DNA from: Paenibacillus montanisoli
GTDB lineage: Bacteria; Bacillota; Bacilli; Paenibacillales; Paenibacillaceae
Length of the DNA: 64,000 nucleotides
Direction: 5' to 3'
Assembly: GCF_003268025.1 (NCBI RefSeq)
Contig: NZ_QLUW01000004.1
Coordinates: 558,001 to 622,000 of the forward strand
The position numbers and the translations under genes are program-made. Numbering within the stretch: the first letter of the stretch is position 1; every line of letters begins with the position of its first letter. Below the pieces are notes generated by a model. It saw nothing but the letters and a program-made list of their open reading frames with translations, ran no database searches and had not been told where the DNA came from. Shown piece after piece: positions 37,020-45,421 of the stretch.

Positions 37020-39395
37020 CTACCGCTCCCGGTTAATCATATAATCCAAAACAAGCCTGAGAAAATCGCAACGGCGAGGCAGCTGACCGAGTGCTTCCAC
37101 AGCGAGACAGTAATGCGACCACATCTGTTTTCTTGCGTCCTCCTGGCCGAGAACGGTTACGAAGGTTGACGTATTGTTCGCTGAGTCCTGCATGACAGGC
37201 TTGCCGAGCACTTGTGCCTCGCCTTCTTGATCCAGCAGATCATCCTTGATCTGGAACGCGATTCCCGTATGATAGGCATACGCTTTCAGCACCGCGATTT
37301 CCTGCTTGCTTGCCCGGGCGAGAATCGCAGGCATAATCAAGGCCGCCTCGAATGCCAGGCCGGTCTTGTGGAAGCAGATCGCGTTTAGTTGATCAAGCGT
37401 CAACGCCCTGCCTTTCGATGCCAAATCCATCGCTTGGCCCGCGCACATCTCTTCCGCCGCCTGGGCTGAATATTGGATCAAGGCCAGCACCGTTTCAGCA
37501 TCGAACTCGAGTGATGCCTGCTCCTGCGTCGAACGTTGGATCAATAACAGGCCGGTCAGTTCCGCAGTGGCGCTATTATGCACCTGGTGAAGCGCAAGCC
37601 GCCCTCTCCTCATAGAAGCGTTATCCTGGGTCGGCAAATCGTCGAAAATGAGCGACGCGGTATGCATGTATTCCAGCGATCTCCATAAAGGCACAATCGA
37701 GGATGCGGTCAGCCCGTAATATTGTACGCCCATAAACCAAGTCATTACAGGTCGAAGCCGTTTGCCATCTCCGGCGAGGCTGTAGTTGGCCGCATCGATC
37801 AGAAGCTCCTTCATCGGCAAAAGCCCTTCGGTCTTAGTAATCGGCAGTGATTCGTTAATCTGTTCGCGGGCTGCATGTACCGTATCGTGGAACTCTTGCT
37901 TTAAGCTTTGATCATCGCGTAGCATGCCAACCAATCGGTCCCGAAGGAGCTTATCAAAAAAATCTACATTCTCCGCCTTATCCACCATTTGCTGAAGAAG
38001 CCGATGGAAAGCAGAACCGCCGAAGGCGAATTGCTTCATCAGTCTGCCATATTCCTCTGAGCCAATCCTCTCTTTGCATCGTCTCAACCCATTAATCGCA
38101 CGATCGAGAATAACCTCGCACGCTTTGCCGTCGTCGCGATACACATGCTGGATAAGATGAAATATAACCGTCCAATATAATTCATAGGGATTTATGAGAT
38201 CTGGCCGCTGATCACGGTGAGTCAAATAATAGGTGTACGGCGTCACCGCGCCGCTGGCTTTATCGGTCTCCATATCCGCAAAATCGTCAGCCAGCTGGTT
38301 GTAAATGCCATAGTAGAACGTATGCTGCTCAAACTCTTCATCGTGCGAAGCCGCAAGGATGGAACGAGCAAGCAACCGAGAGGAGGCGGACTTCAAAATA
38401 ATCGGTACATACAGGTCTTCATTCGAGTAGGATGCATCGGATAAATCCTTCGCTCTGTCCAATTCCTGAGCATGAAAGAACACAAACGCCTGCTCGAAAA
38501 ACAGAGCCTGCTTCTTCGGCGGCTGATGCCGCTTGATGTACGAAAAAGCTTCCCGCAGCTCCGATTGCGCAAATTGCAGCAGCAATCGGTTCATTCCCTT
38601 CCACTCGCCCATAGCCGGTACCGTACCGGTCAACAGTGTCGTCCGAATCATCTGTGAATACAGCGTTTTCTCATGATCTGTCAGCACCTGAGCGTCCAGA
38701 AGATCGTCAATAAACGGATACGTCAGCCCGTAGCAATAACCTAACCGAATGGCCTCATCGAGTCTTCGTGCCCGCTCCGCCGGCAATTCATCGCCGTTCA
38801 TCTCCTCGAGCGCATGCAGCACGACGCCAACGATAATTTTAATCAGCTTGCGCTGCGCATGCTCGGCACTCATCCCCTCGGGAATATGGGCTGCTACATG
38901 CTTCAACTTGTCGATGGCCCATATAATCGTCGTCTCAACGGACTCCTTCTGAGCCCACCTATACAAGCTCGCCAGACTGATCAGCTCCAGATTTCCTCCT
39001 GAAGCCGCAGAATTCTGCAGCCAGCGCTTGATATCCGCTGCCGTCCGTTTGATTTTGGCCTGTGTATTCGATGAACTTACCGATTTCCCCAAATCCCTCA
39101 TAAACATGTAGGACACGCTTCGTTCCAGGTAATCATCCAATTTGCCGTTACGCTGCAGCCACTGGATATAGCGGTATCCGTCTCCTGCATGCGGCCTTTT
39201 CGACTGCCATGCCAGCATCGATCGCCATGCAGGGCGGCGGATACGCGTTCGTTTCCACAGCTGGATCGCGCTTGTCAAAGCGGGCACATGCGCCTGTTCT
39301 ACCACCTGCTTGTTCAGCAGATCGAAATAGCGGGCGGCCTTCCGCTCCGCCTGCCGATAACCGTGATCGGCGTCAACGAGTAAGGTTTTTACCAT
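37020..39395 (-). CDS. Tandem isoprenoid synthase: N-terminal class I-like domain fused to polyprenyl synthetase
   Basis: A 791-residue protein with two isoprenoid-synthase-like helical halves. The first (about 1-470) has DDLLD at 230-234 and DDFAD at 370-374, at the places of the two metal-binding Asp motifs. The second (about 500-791) is a trans-polyprenyl diphosphate synthase: GDGKRLRP, first Asp motif DDLPTQD (585-591), RRGRLALH, second Asp motif DDLLD (718-722) and GKPVMQDSANNTSTFVTVLG. The usual AGD after the first motif reads TGL. This suggests chain elongation coupled to cyclisation or rearrangement, but the product is unknown. The next gene downstream is a PhyH-type oxygenase. The ATG follows AGAGGG. 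Confidence 0.75.
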   Translation of the reverse strand: MVKTLLVDADHGYRQAERKAARYFDLLNKQVVEQAHVPALTSAIQLWKRTRIRRPAWRSMLAWQSKRPHAGDGYRYIQWLQRNGKLDDYLERSVSYMFMRDLGKSVSSSNTQAKIKRTAADIKRWLQNSAASGGNLELISLASLYRWAQKESVETTIIWAIDKLKHVAAHIPEGMSAEHAQRKLIKIIVGVVLHALEEMNGDELPAERARRLDEAIRLGYCYGLTYPFIDDLLDAQVLTDHEKTLYSQMIRTTLLTGTVPAMGEWKGMNRLLLQFAQSELREAFSYIKRHQPPKKQALFFEQAFVFFHAQELDRAKDLSDASYSNEDLYVPIILKSASSRLLARSILAASHDEEFEQHTFYYGIYNQLADDFADMETDKASGAVTPYTYYLTHRDQRPDLINPYELYWTVIFHLIQHVYRDDGKACEVILDRAINGLRRCKERIGSEEYGRLMKQFAFGGSAFHRLLQQMVDKAENVDFFDKLLRDRLVGMLRDDQSLKQEFHDTVHAAREQINESLPITKTEGLLPMKELLIDAANYSLAGDGKRLRPVMTWFMGVQYYGLTASSIVPLWRSLEYMHTASLIFDDLPTQDNASMRRGRLALHQVHNSATAELTGLLLIQRSTQEQASLEFDAETVLALIQYSAQAAEEMCAGQAMDLASKGRALTLDQLNAICFHKTGLAFEAALIMPAILARASKQEIAVLKAYAYHTGIAFQIKDDLLDQEGEAQVLGKPVMQDSANNTSTFVTVLGQEDARKQMWSHYCLAVEALGQLPRRCDFLRLVLDYMINRER

Positions 39396-39608
39396 CGGCG
39401 ATTTCCCTCTGCTTCTATATGATGTCGTTCACAACTCTGTATTCTTAGTTCTACATACGAATAAATACGGCTCAGGTTACGGTGTCGGCTTTGTCTCTGC
39501 TTATGTGTATCTCTCCATAGTTTAAGGAAGTTAATGATCCAATAACAAATGGATTCTATACTTTACCTATACCGTCACGGAATTCATCTAACGAAAGGAA
39601 TTCACAAT

Positions 39609-40238
39609 ATGGGCATTCATGCGTATTTCCAATCGCTAACCGATTTAGAGCGAATTATCCGATGTCCAGGTAAATTCAAATTCCAGGAGCATAGCGTATC
39701 CGCCCATTCCTGGAAGGTCGTTCAGTATGCCAAAACATTGGCGGATATCGAAGAAAGCCATGGAGTCGTCGTAGATTGGAAGAAGCTATACGAAATCACA
39801 AGCAGCCATGATTACGGTGAGATTTTTATCGGAGATATTAAAACGCCTGTGAAGCACTATTCTTTGGAGCTTCGAGCCATGCTGCAACAGGTAGAAGAAG
39901 GCATGGTCGCCCATTTCATTGACGAGCATATTCCCGAGGAATTCCAACCCATCTTCCGCAGACAACTGCGGGAAGGCAAAGACGATTCGGTAGAAGGAAA
40001 AATATTGGAGGTTGCCGATAAACTCGACCAGGTCTATGAGGCCTTTGCAGAGCTGCAGCGCGGGAATACCGAAAAAGAGTTCATCCTGATGTATCGAAGC
40101 GCGCTTATCAAAATTAAAAGCATTAAGCTTCACTGTGTAGATTATTTTCTTCAACATATATTAACCGATATCGTCAGGGAAGGATCAAGATCTCCCATTG
40201 ATATTGAAGAAATCACGAAGGAAGCGTTAGCGTCATAA
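39609..40238 (+). CDS. YfbR-like HD-domain 5-prime-deoxynucleotidase/phosphohydrolase
   Basis: A 209-residue HD-superfamily protein. The metal-binding residues are visible as SVSAHSWKV (first His), SSHDYGEIFIGD (HD pair) and VADKLDQVYEA (last Asp). The order and length agree with YfbR/YqeK-like enzymes that dephosphorylate deoxynucleoside monophosphates. The ATG at 39609 has AAAGGA upstream; an extension to 39549 lacks a ribosome site. The gene is alone, and a long hairpin follows it. Confidence 0.82.
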   Translation: MGIHAYFQSLTDLERIIRCPGKFKFQEHSVSAHSWKVVQYAKTLADIEESHGVVVDWKKLYEITSSHDYGEIFIGDIKTPVKHYSLELRAMLQQVEEGMVAHFIDEHIPEEFQPIFRRQLREGKDDSVEGKILEVADKLDQVYEAFAELQRGNTEKEFILMYRSALIKIKSIKLHCVDYFLQHILTDIVREGSRSPIDIEEITKEALAS

Positions 40239-40257
40239 AATCTTATTCCATATGTGG

Positions 40258-40313
40258 ACTGTGACCTGCAAGATGGGCGCTTTTTTCAAAGTGTCCATCA
40301 TACGGGTCACAGT
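40258..40313. repeat. 56-base two-tier hairpin (MITE-like or structured terminator)
   Basis: Outer arms ACTGTGACC (40258-40266) and GGTCACAGT (40305-40313) pair perfectly. After symmetric 5-base internal loops, the inner arms GATGGGCGCTTT and AAAGTGTCCATC pair fully if two G-U pairs are allowed, leaving a 4-base loop. A T-run inside gives it a terminator character for the HD gene, but the symmetry and size suggest a mobile-element end or a folded RNA. Confidence 0.55.
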
Positions 40314-40362
40314 TCATACTTTCGCATGCGTACTTTCCTTTACGTTGTTAAATTACAAGGGC

Positions 40363-40563
40363 TTACTTTTGGTCAGATGCCTGCTGTGTTGATAATATAT
40401 CTACAATTTGATCAAGCTTTTGAATTATAATCCGGTCTGAGGGATTGGTATTGATGACATAATATCTATTAGCAATAACACAAGAACTTACTAGAATACA
40501 AATACCAAGAAAAATGATTGCGCCCTTTAATGTTGTTTCAAATTTCTGATTTTTATTTTGCAT
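40363..40563 (-). CDS. Small membrane-anchored or exported protein, MQNK-type leader
   Basis: A 66-residue protein: MQNKNQKFETTLKG, then a hydrophobic segment AIIFLGICILVSSC (a possible lipobox-like VSSC), then a short polar tail ending LDQIVDILSTQQ. The N-terminal 50 residues are clearly related to those of the 232-residue protein at 56189-56887, 16 kb away. The ATG at 40563 follows AAGGAAGG; a longer start is unsupported. It is driven by a consensus promoter with an operator palindrome and passes through a terminator-like hairpin in its leader. Function unknown. Confidence 0.7.
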   Translation of the reverse strand: MQNKNQKFETTLKGAIIFLGICILVSSCVIANRYYVINTNPSDRIIIQKLDQIVDILSTQQASDQK

Positions 40564-40592
40564 ATATACCTTCCTTATACGAATTAAAAAAA

Positions 40593-40622
40593 AGCTTTGC
40601 TGGCAATGTACCATGCAAAGCT
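40593..40622 (-). terminator. Leader hairpin followed by T-run (attenuator) before the small gene
   Basis: On the minus strand AGCTTTGC, a 14-base loop and GCAAAGCT are followed by a run of 8 T. It lies between the promoter at 40646-40674 and the start codon at 40563, so it should end many transcripts before the gene. Confidence 0.75.
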
Positions 40623-40645
40623 GATTTAAACTTAAACTCTATTCA

Positions 40646-40674
40646 ATATTAGTTGATGTATAATCAACTGTCAA
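40646..40674 (-). promoter_or_regulatory. Strong sigma-A promoter with operator palindrome in the spacer
   Basis: On the minus strand: TTGACA, a 17-base spacer and TAATAT, close to perfect. The spacer is filled by the inverted repeat GTTGAT-N5-ATCAAC (core 40653-40667), a classic repressor position. The same promoter and operator layout recurs at 60763-60791. Confidence 0.8.
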
Positions 40675-40800
40675 TATTTTGTAATCCTGCAAAGTGTTTT
40701 TATCTCATCCTCTTCCGGATATGGTTCAAAGTAAAGGACCCCCCACCAGGTTCACGGTAGTGGATCCTAACTGACTTCACCTAATTACCCTAAGCACACT

Positions 40801-41205
40801 TCATTTCTTCGCACGGAGCATCATAGCCAAAAACGAAACGGCAATGATTACAGTACCTGAAGCTAAATATAGTATGGCTATCCCTGAACCAGCATGATCA
40901 CCGACGACTGAGAGCAACCAAGGAAGCTCTCCTATTGCGGCGGCAGGCTGCAGAACTCGGTCAACTAGCGGGCCCAAAGCAAAGAATGATAACACAGAAG
41001 AGGTTAAGTTAATTTGGTGAAGGAAGGCAAATACTCTTCCTTGTAGTGCAGCGGGCACTACCGATTGGAAGTGGGAGCTTAACAATGCGTTGCCAAAGGG
41101 CAGCGGTATCATCAGCAACAATAACGCGATTCCAAGCCAAATCGGGCTCCTAGCCGTCAGTTCTCTGGCCGCTTTCAAAAGAGGTATCGATGATACCAAT
41201 GGCAT
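40801..41205 (-). pseudogene. C-terminal remnant of an MFS transporter
   Basis: About 134 residues with four hydrophobic helices, containing FGNALLSSHFQSVVPAALQG then RVFAFLHQ, the pattern of the second-half loop in MFS_3-type exporters. The N-terminal two thirds of the gene are missing. The open frame begins right beside the stop of the SIS gene, which suggests that a deletion joined the two. There is no convincing ribosome site. The 120 bases after it hold only a weak imperfect hairpin. Confidence 0.65.
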
Positions 41206-41217
41206 ATAGTTGTCTAC

Positions 41218-42273
41218 TTATGGAATCGAAATCCACGGATTTAAGTCGCTAGGGCTGTCTGGATTAACGCCCTTTTCCATAGCGCGGAAGTTTGCGAGCA
41301 GCTGCGGAACAATCAGTCCGACAAGCGCCCGTTCGAACTCGTCTTCAATGCCAGGAATCGCAACAAAATGGTCGCATTCATATTCGCGCTCTGCTTCAGG
41401 CTCGCCAATGACGAGTACTTTGGCGCCACGTTGTCTCAGATCGCGGATGACTCGCCGCTCATGTTCGAGCATATGGTTCGATTGAAATACGATAGCCAGC
41501 GTTTCAGAGGAAGCGACGACATTCGGGCCATGCGCAACCTCCATCGTATGGTAGAAGTTCGACTGTGTTTCGGACATTTCGATCATGATGAGCGCACTTT
41601 CGCAAGCCAAGCCGAATGCCTTCCCTTGACCGGCTGCGAGCAGGTTGCTCCAGCTGCGGTCTGCTGCAAGTTGCCGCAGCTTCTCTTCATAGCGTTCGAT
41701 CAGCTGTCGTCCGGCTTCCGGAATCGCAGGAAGCAAACCTAGCGGCAACCCGTACGCGAGTCGATATACGGCTGCCTGCGCAGCAATCAGACTCGTAAAC
41801 GATTTGGTCTGACAGACGCTTTCTTCGTTTGCCCATGGGAGTGCAATGCTCAAATCCGACATCTCTCCGACAGCGGACTGCTCGTACACAACAACCGACA
41901 ACAACTTGATGTCGGCGCGCTCCTTCGCAATCTCCAGCGCCTTCTTGATTTCTCCCGTCTGACCTGAACGCGAAGGAACGATGACGAACAACGAATCGCC
42001 GGCGCCGTAATAATTCTGTGCATTGACATAAAACTCACCGCCTGTTACCGTCTCCACCGGCTGACCGGCCGCTTCCCGAAGCACCAGCGCCGTACTCCGC
42101 GCTCCCCAATACGAGGAGCCGCAAGCAACCATCATCGTCTGACGTCCGCGCGTCTCCCGAAACAGCGCCTCAATAGCCGATCGATGCTCTATTACACGCT
42201 CAATCGTCTTTTCCCATGCCTCCGGCTGCGAGACAATTTCCTGATAGGACAAACTTGCATTTTTCGTAGTCAT
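41218..42273 (-). CDS. SIS-domain sugar isomerase/deglycase (FrlB/AgaS-like)
   Basis: A 351-residue protein with two SIS domains. The first has MMVACGSSYWGARSTA and VIVPSRSGQTGEIKKAL, the phosphosugar-binding Ser-rich loops; the second has NFYHTMEVAHGPNV and ends with GVNPDSPSDLNPWI. It is related to the isomerase half of glucosamine-6-phosphate synthase, but has no glutaminase part. In Bacillus frl operons such a protein (FrlB) splits phosphorylated fructosamines; AgaS-type amino-sugar deaminases are the alternative. It is the last gene of the ten-gene run from 53315. Confidence 0.75.
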   Translation of the reverse strand: MTTKNASLSYQEIVSQPEAWEKTIERVIEHRSAIEALFRETRGRQTMMVACGSSYWGARSTALVLREAAGQPVETVTGGEFYVNAQNYYGAGDSLFVIVPSRSGQTGEIKKALEIAKERADIKLLSVVVYEQSAVGEMSDLSIALPWANEESVCQTKSFTSLIAAQAAVYRLAYGLPLGLLPAIPEAGRQLIERYEEKLRQLAADRSWSNLLAAGQGKAFGLACESALIMIEMSETQSNFYHTMEVAHGPNVVASSETLAIVFQSNHMLEHERRVIRDLRQRGAKVLVIGEPEAEREYECDHFVAIPGIEDEFERALVGLIVPQLLANFRAMEKGVNPDSPSDLNPWISIP

Positions 42274-42311
42274 CGTAGGTATCTCCTTATTACTGAATCA
42301 CGACTAGTGGT

Positions 42312-43148
42312 TTATTTCATATCGGACAAAGCGGCGCCTTTCATAAATTGCCGTTGGAACGTCAAGAAGATGACTAAGCTCGGAATCATGATGAAAAAGG
42401 CGACGGCCATCGTCGCGTTATAATTGACCGCGCGTGAAGTGGCGAACATGCCAAGCGCTAGCGGCAGTGTCATGCGCTCCTCTCCGCTCAGGACGATAAG
42501 CGGCCACAAATAATCGTTCCAGCTCGCGATGAAATTAAAGATCGCAAGTGCAGACAAAGCCGGGACAATCTGCGGAATGATGAGCTTGAAAAACGTATAA
42601 AACTCGCCTGCTCCGTCGATTTGCGCCGCTTCGGTCATATCGGACGGAATAAGCTCGATATACTGCTTGCACAGAAAAATACCGAACGGACTGACGACAG
42701 ACGGAAGTATGACTGCAAGCAAATTGTTGATCAGATGCAGCTCCTTCATGATCAAATAAACGGGAATCATCGTGATCTGGAACGGCACCATCAGACCCGC
42801 CAATATGAGAATAAACAAGAACGAGCGGCCTCTGAACCGGAACTTGGCGAAAATATATCCGGCAAGCGAGCTCGTAAACAACGAGCCGGTCAGAACGATA
42901 CCGGTAATCATGACGCTATTTTTGAACCAGATCATGATCGTGCCGATTTTGTCCCACGCCGCGCGAAAGCCGTCTAGCGAAACATGCTTCGGCAAAATCG
43001 ACACTTCTCTGGAAATAATCTCAAAATTACTGCGGAATGCTAACGATAACATCCAAACAAACGGAATGAGCATGATGACGGCAATTACCGCAAGCGCAAC
43101 GAAAAACAATATATAAGCCGATTGACGGGCTAATGTTCTATTTTCCAT
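42312..43148 (-). CDS. CUT1 ABC transporter permease (MalG/FrlM-like)
   Basis: A 278-residue membrane protein with about six helices and the EAA loop MTEAAQIDGAGEFYTFFKLI. It is the second permease of the transporter. The ATG at 43148 follows AAGGAGAA. It lies 11 bases after the first permease gene and 38 bases before the SIS gene. In Bacillus subtilis the homologous position is FrlM. Confidence 0.86.
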   Translation of the reverse strand: MENRTLARQSAYILFFVALAVIAVIMLIPFVWMLSLAFRSNFEIISREVSILPKHVSLDGFRAAWDKIGTIMIWFKNSVMITGIVLTGSLFTSSLAGYIFAKFRFRGRSFLFILILAGLMVPFQITMIPVYLIMKELHLINNLLAVILPSVVSPFGIFLCKQYIELIPSDMTEAAQIDGAGEFYTFFKLIIPQIVPALSALAIFNFIASWNDYLWPLIVLSGEERMTLPLALGMFATSRAVNYNATMAVAFFIMIPSLVIFLTFQRQFMKGAALSDMK

Positions 43149-43159
43149 GGCTGTTCTCC

Positions 43160-44065
43160 TTAATATTCCCACTGACTTTTGCCAATCTTCAATTGAAACC
43201 ATGTGATGCTAAGCATGATTGCAAACAGCACCATCGCCATCGTAGACGCCACGCCGAGATCAAAATATTTAAACGCCGTGTCATAGATTTGAAGGGAAAG
43301 CACGCGGGTCGAATTGCTCGGACCTCCGCCGGTCAGCACCTTGAACTGCGTAAACGCTTGAAAATAAGACAGCACCGTCATGACGGCCACGAACAGCGTC
43401 GTGCGGCTGAGCAGCGGCAGCGTAATATGCCGAAATCTGCGAAACCGTCCTGCCCCGTCAAGCTTTGCCGCTTCATAGAACATGTCGGGGATGGAATCGA
43501 GCCCGGACATAAACAGTACAATGTTGTACCCGATGTCTGCCCACAGCACCATCAGGATGACGGAAATCATCGCCGGCTTCGTCTCCGTCAGCCAATGGAC
43601 CGGTTGTAAGCCGACAAATTCAAGCAGCATATTAAACAATCCGTGATCGTAATTGAAAAACGTTTGCCATACCAGTACAGAACCGACAAGCGGCGCGATT
43701 ACCGGCACGAAAAATATTGTACGGAGCAAGTGCTTTAATTTGGCATTGCGAACTTTGTTAATTGCCATCGCGAGCAGCAGTGTAATGGCTATATTGAGCG
43801 GCACTGCCAGCAGAACGAAGCGGAACGTGTTCCAAATCGCCATGCGGAACAGCTCGTCGTTTAGCAATCCGCGAATATTGTCAAACCCATTGAAATTTAG
43901 CACGCCACGCAATCCGTCGTAAGAGCTGAACGCAAGGACGCAAGCCATCACGATCGGAAGCAGCGTAAACGTAATAAACAGCAGCATAATCGGTGTAAGA
44001 GACACCGCAATAAACATCTTCTTGTTCCGATGGTCCGGCCGTTTGCCGTATTTGGAGCGAGCCAT
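43160..44065 (-). CDS. CUT1 ABC transporter permease (MalF/FrlN-like)
   Basis: A 301-residue membrane protein with about six helices and the EAA loop MFYEAAKLDGAGRFRRFRHI. It forms the membrane channel with the next permease. The start is the ATG at 44065 behind GAGGTG; the longer frame to 44113 has no ribosome site. No ATPase gene is nearby. Confidence 0.86.
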   Translation of the reverse strand: MARSKYGKRPDHRNKKMFIAVSLTPIMLLFITFTLLPIVMACVLAFSSYDGLRGVLNFNGFDNIRGLLNDELFRMAIWNTFRFVLLAVPLNIAITLLLAMAINKVRNAKLKHLLRTIFFVPVIAPLVGSVLVWQTFFNYDHGLFNMLLEFVGLQPVHWLTETKPAMISVILMVLWADIGYNIVLFMSGLDSIPDMFYEAAKLDGAGRFRRFRHITLPLLSRTTLFVAVMTVLSYFQAFTQFKVLTGGGPSNSTRVLSLQIYDTAFKYFDLGVASTMAMVLFAIMLSITWFQLKIGKSQWEY

Positions 44066-44142
44066 CCGCAGCACCTCACTTCCTTGCGATTTTGCTGGAA
44101 AGGAGAGATGCACACTTGCTCTGCCCCTCTCCCGCTCGTGCT

Positions 44143-45420
44143 TTATTTGCTTCTTTCTTTCGTCAACATGTCGTTGATCGCTTGCTGCGCATCTTTCAAC
44201 ACTAGGTCAACGGGAGCGCCCACTTTAACGGCTTTCTCGTAGTTGTCGTAAATTTGCTTGAAGAAGAAATCGCGGTTCTCGATCGGACCGATCCATGTGC
44301 CGTTTTTCAGATCCTCCAGCGAAGGCTTCAGCGCCGGGTTTTGACTCAAATACTCCGGATCCTCGGCAACGGCTTTATAAGCCGGAATTGTGGATGACGT
44401 CGCGTTCCAGTAACGGCTGTTTTCTTCGTTCGTAATAAATTGCAGGAAGTCGAGCGCAACATCTTTATGCTCGCTTGATTCCGAGACGATTTCTCCCCAT
44501 CCGGATTCGGCTGCGAATGCGTCTGAAGTGCCTGTGAAAGACGGCATCTTAATGTACTTGAAATCAGTCGTCTGATAATCTTTGCCTAGCGCATTAACCC
44601 ACGGTCCGACGAAAGTCATCGCCGTGTCTCCTTTGAATGTATCCTCGTAGCTGTAGGTCGTACGGGACAAATCCGCAATTTTCTCTTTTGTCTTTATGTC
44701 TACAACCGTTTGCAACGCTTTAGCAGCTTCCGGCGTGTTGAAATCAACCATATTATCGTCTGTCCAATATTTCCCTCCTTGCTGAAGGATCAGCGACAGG
44801 AACAAGAACGTAACCGAATCGCCGTAGAAGTCGAAGCCGAAAATTTTTGGTGCATCGTTCTCGTAAACCGTCAATTTCTTTGCCGTTGCCATCAGCTGAT
44901 CCCAAGTGGTTGGATCGGACGCTTCCTTGTACAGCTTCGTGTTTACAAGAATGCCGCCGTTCTCCAGGTTGAATTCCCCCGGCACGCCATACAGCTTGCC
45001 ATTCAGCTCATAAGCGCCGAGTGCGGCCGGATACAGTTCTGCATCGTATTTATCCTTGTTCGGAACTTCCGCAAGTAAGCCGGCTTTGGAGAGGGCGGGT
45101 ACCCATGATCCAAATACTTGGGCAATATCCGGCGCTTCATTGCCAATGTAAGCGGCTTGGATTTTCTGTACGTAATCATCCCAAGGGAACGATTCGATGT
45201 CGATTTTTACATTCGGATGAGCTTTTTCGTAGTCTGCGATCAGCTTCTTGTTGGCATTGATGAACGGATCGGTCTGATACATCCAATACTTCAGCGTAAC
45301 CTGTTCTTCGTTGCCGTTTGCGGAGCTTGTCGAAGATTGATTCGTTGCATTGTTGCCGCATCCTGCCGCCACACCTGCAAATAATACAAGCGCAGTTAAA
45401 GCTGACACCGTTTTCTTCAT
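44143..45420 (-). CDS. Sugar-binding lipoprotein (CUT1, FrlO-like)
   Basis: A 425-residue extracellular solute-binding protein with signal peptide and lipobox VAAGC (Cys near residue 21), then a Ser/Asn-rich linker and the family-1 binding fold (VTLKYWMYQTDPFINANK; GWGEIVSESSEHKD). It captures the substrate for the following permeases. It starts 1 base after the stop of the PfkB-type gene, so the two are translationally linked. Confidence 0.88.
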   Translation of the reverse strand: MKKTVSALTALVLFAGVAAGCGNNATNQSSTSSANGNEEQVTLKYWMYQTDPFINANKKLIADYEKAHPNVKIDIESFPWDDYVQKIQAAYIGNEAPDIAQVFGSWVPALSKAGLLAEVPNKDKYDAELYPAALGAYELNGKLYGVPGEFNLENGGILVNTKLYKEASDPTTWDQLMATAKKLTVYENDAPKIFGFDFYGDSVTFLFLSLILQQGGKYWTDDNMVDFNTPEAAKALQTVVDIKTKEKIADLSRTTYSYEDTFKGDTAMTFVGPWVNALGKDYQTTDFKYIKMPSFTGTSDAFAAESGWGEIVSESSEHKDVALDFLQFITNEENSRYWNATSSTIPAYKAVAEDPEYLSQNPALKPSLEDLKNGTWIGPIENRDFFFKQIYDNYEKAVKVGAPVDLVLKDAQQAINDMLTKERSK

Positions 45421-45421
45421 C

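Noticed and set aside
40730-40775. GGACCCCCCACC / GGTAGTGGATCC hairpin
   Set aside because: Three mismatches in twelve pairs and no T-run; too weak to call a terminator or an element end.
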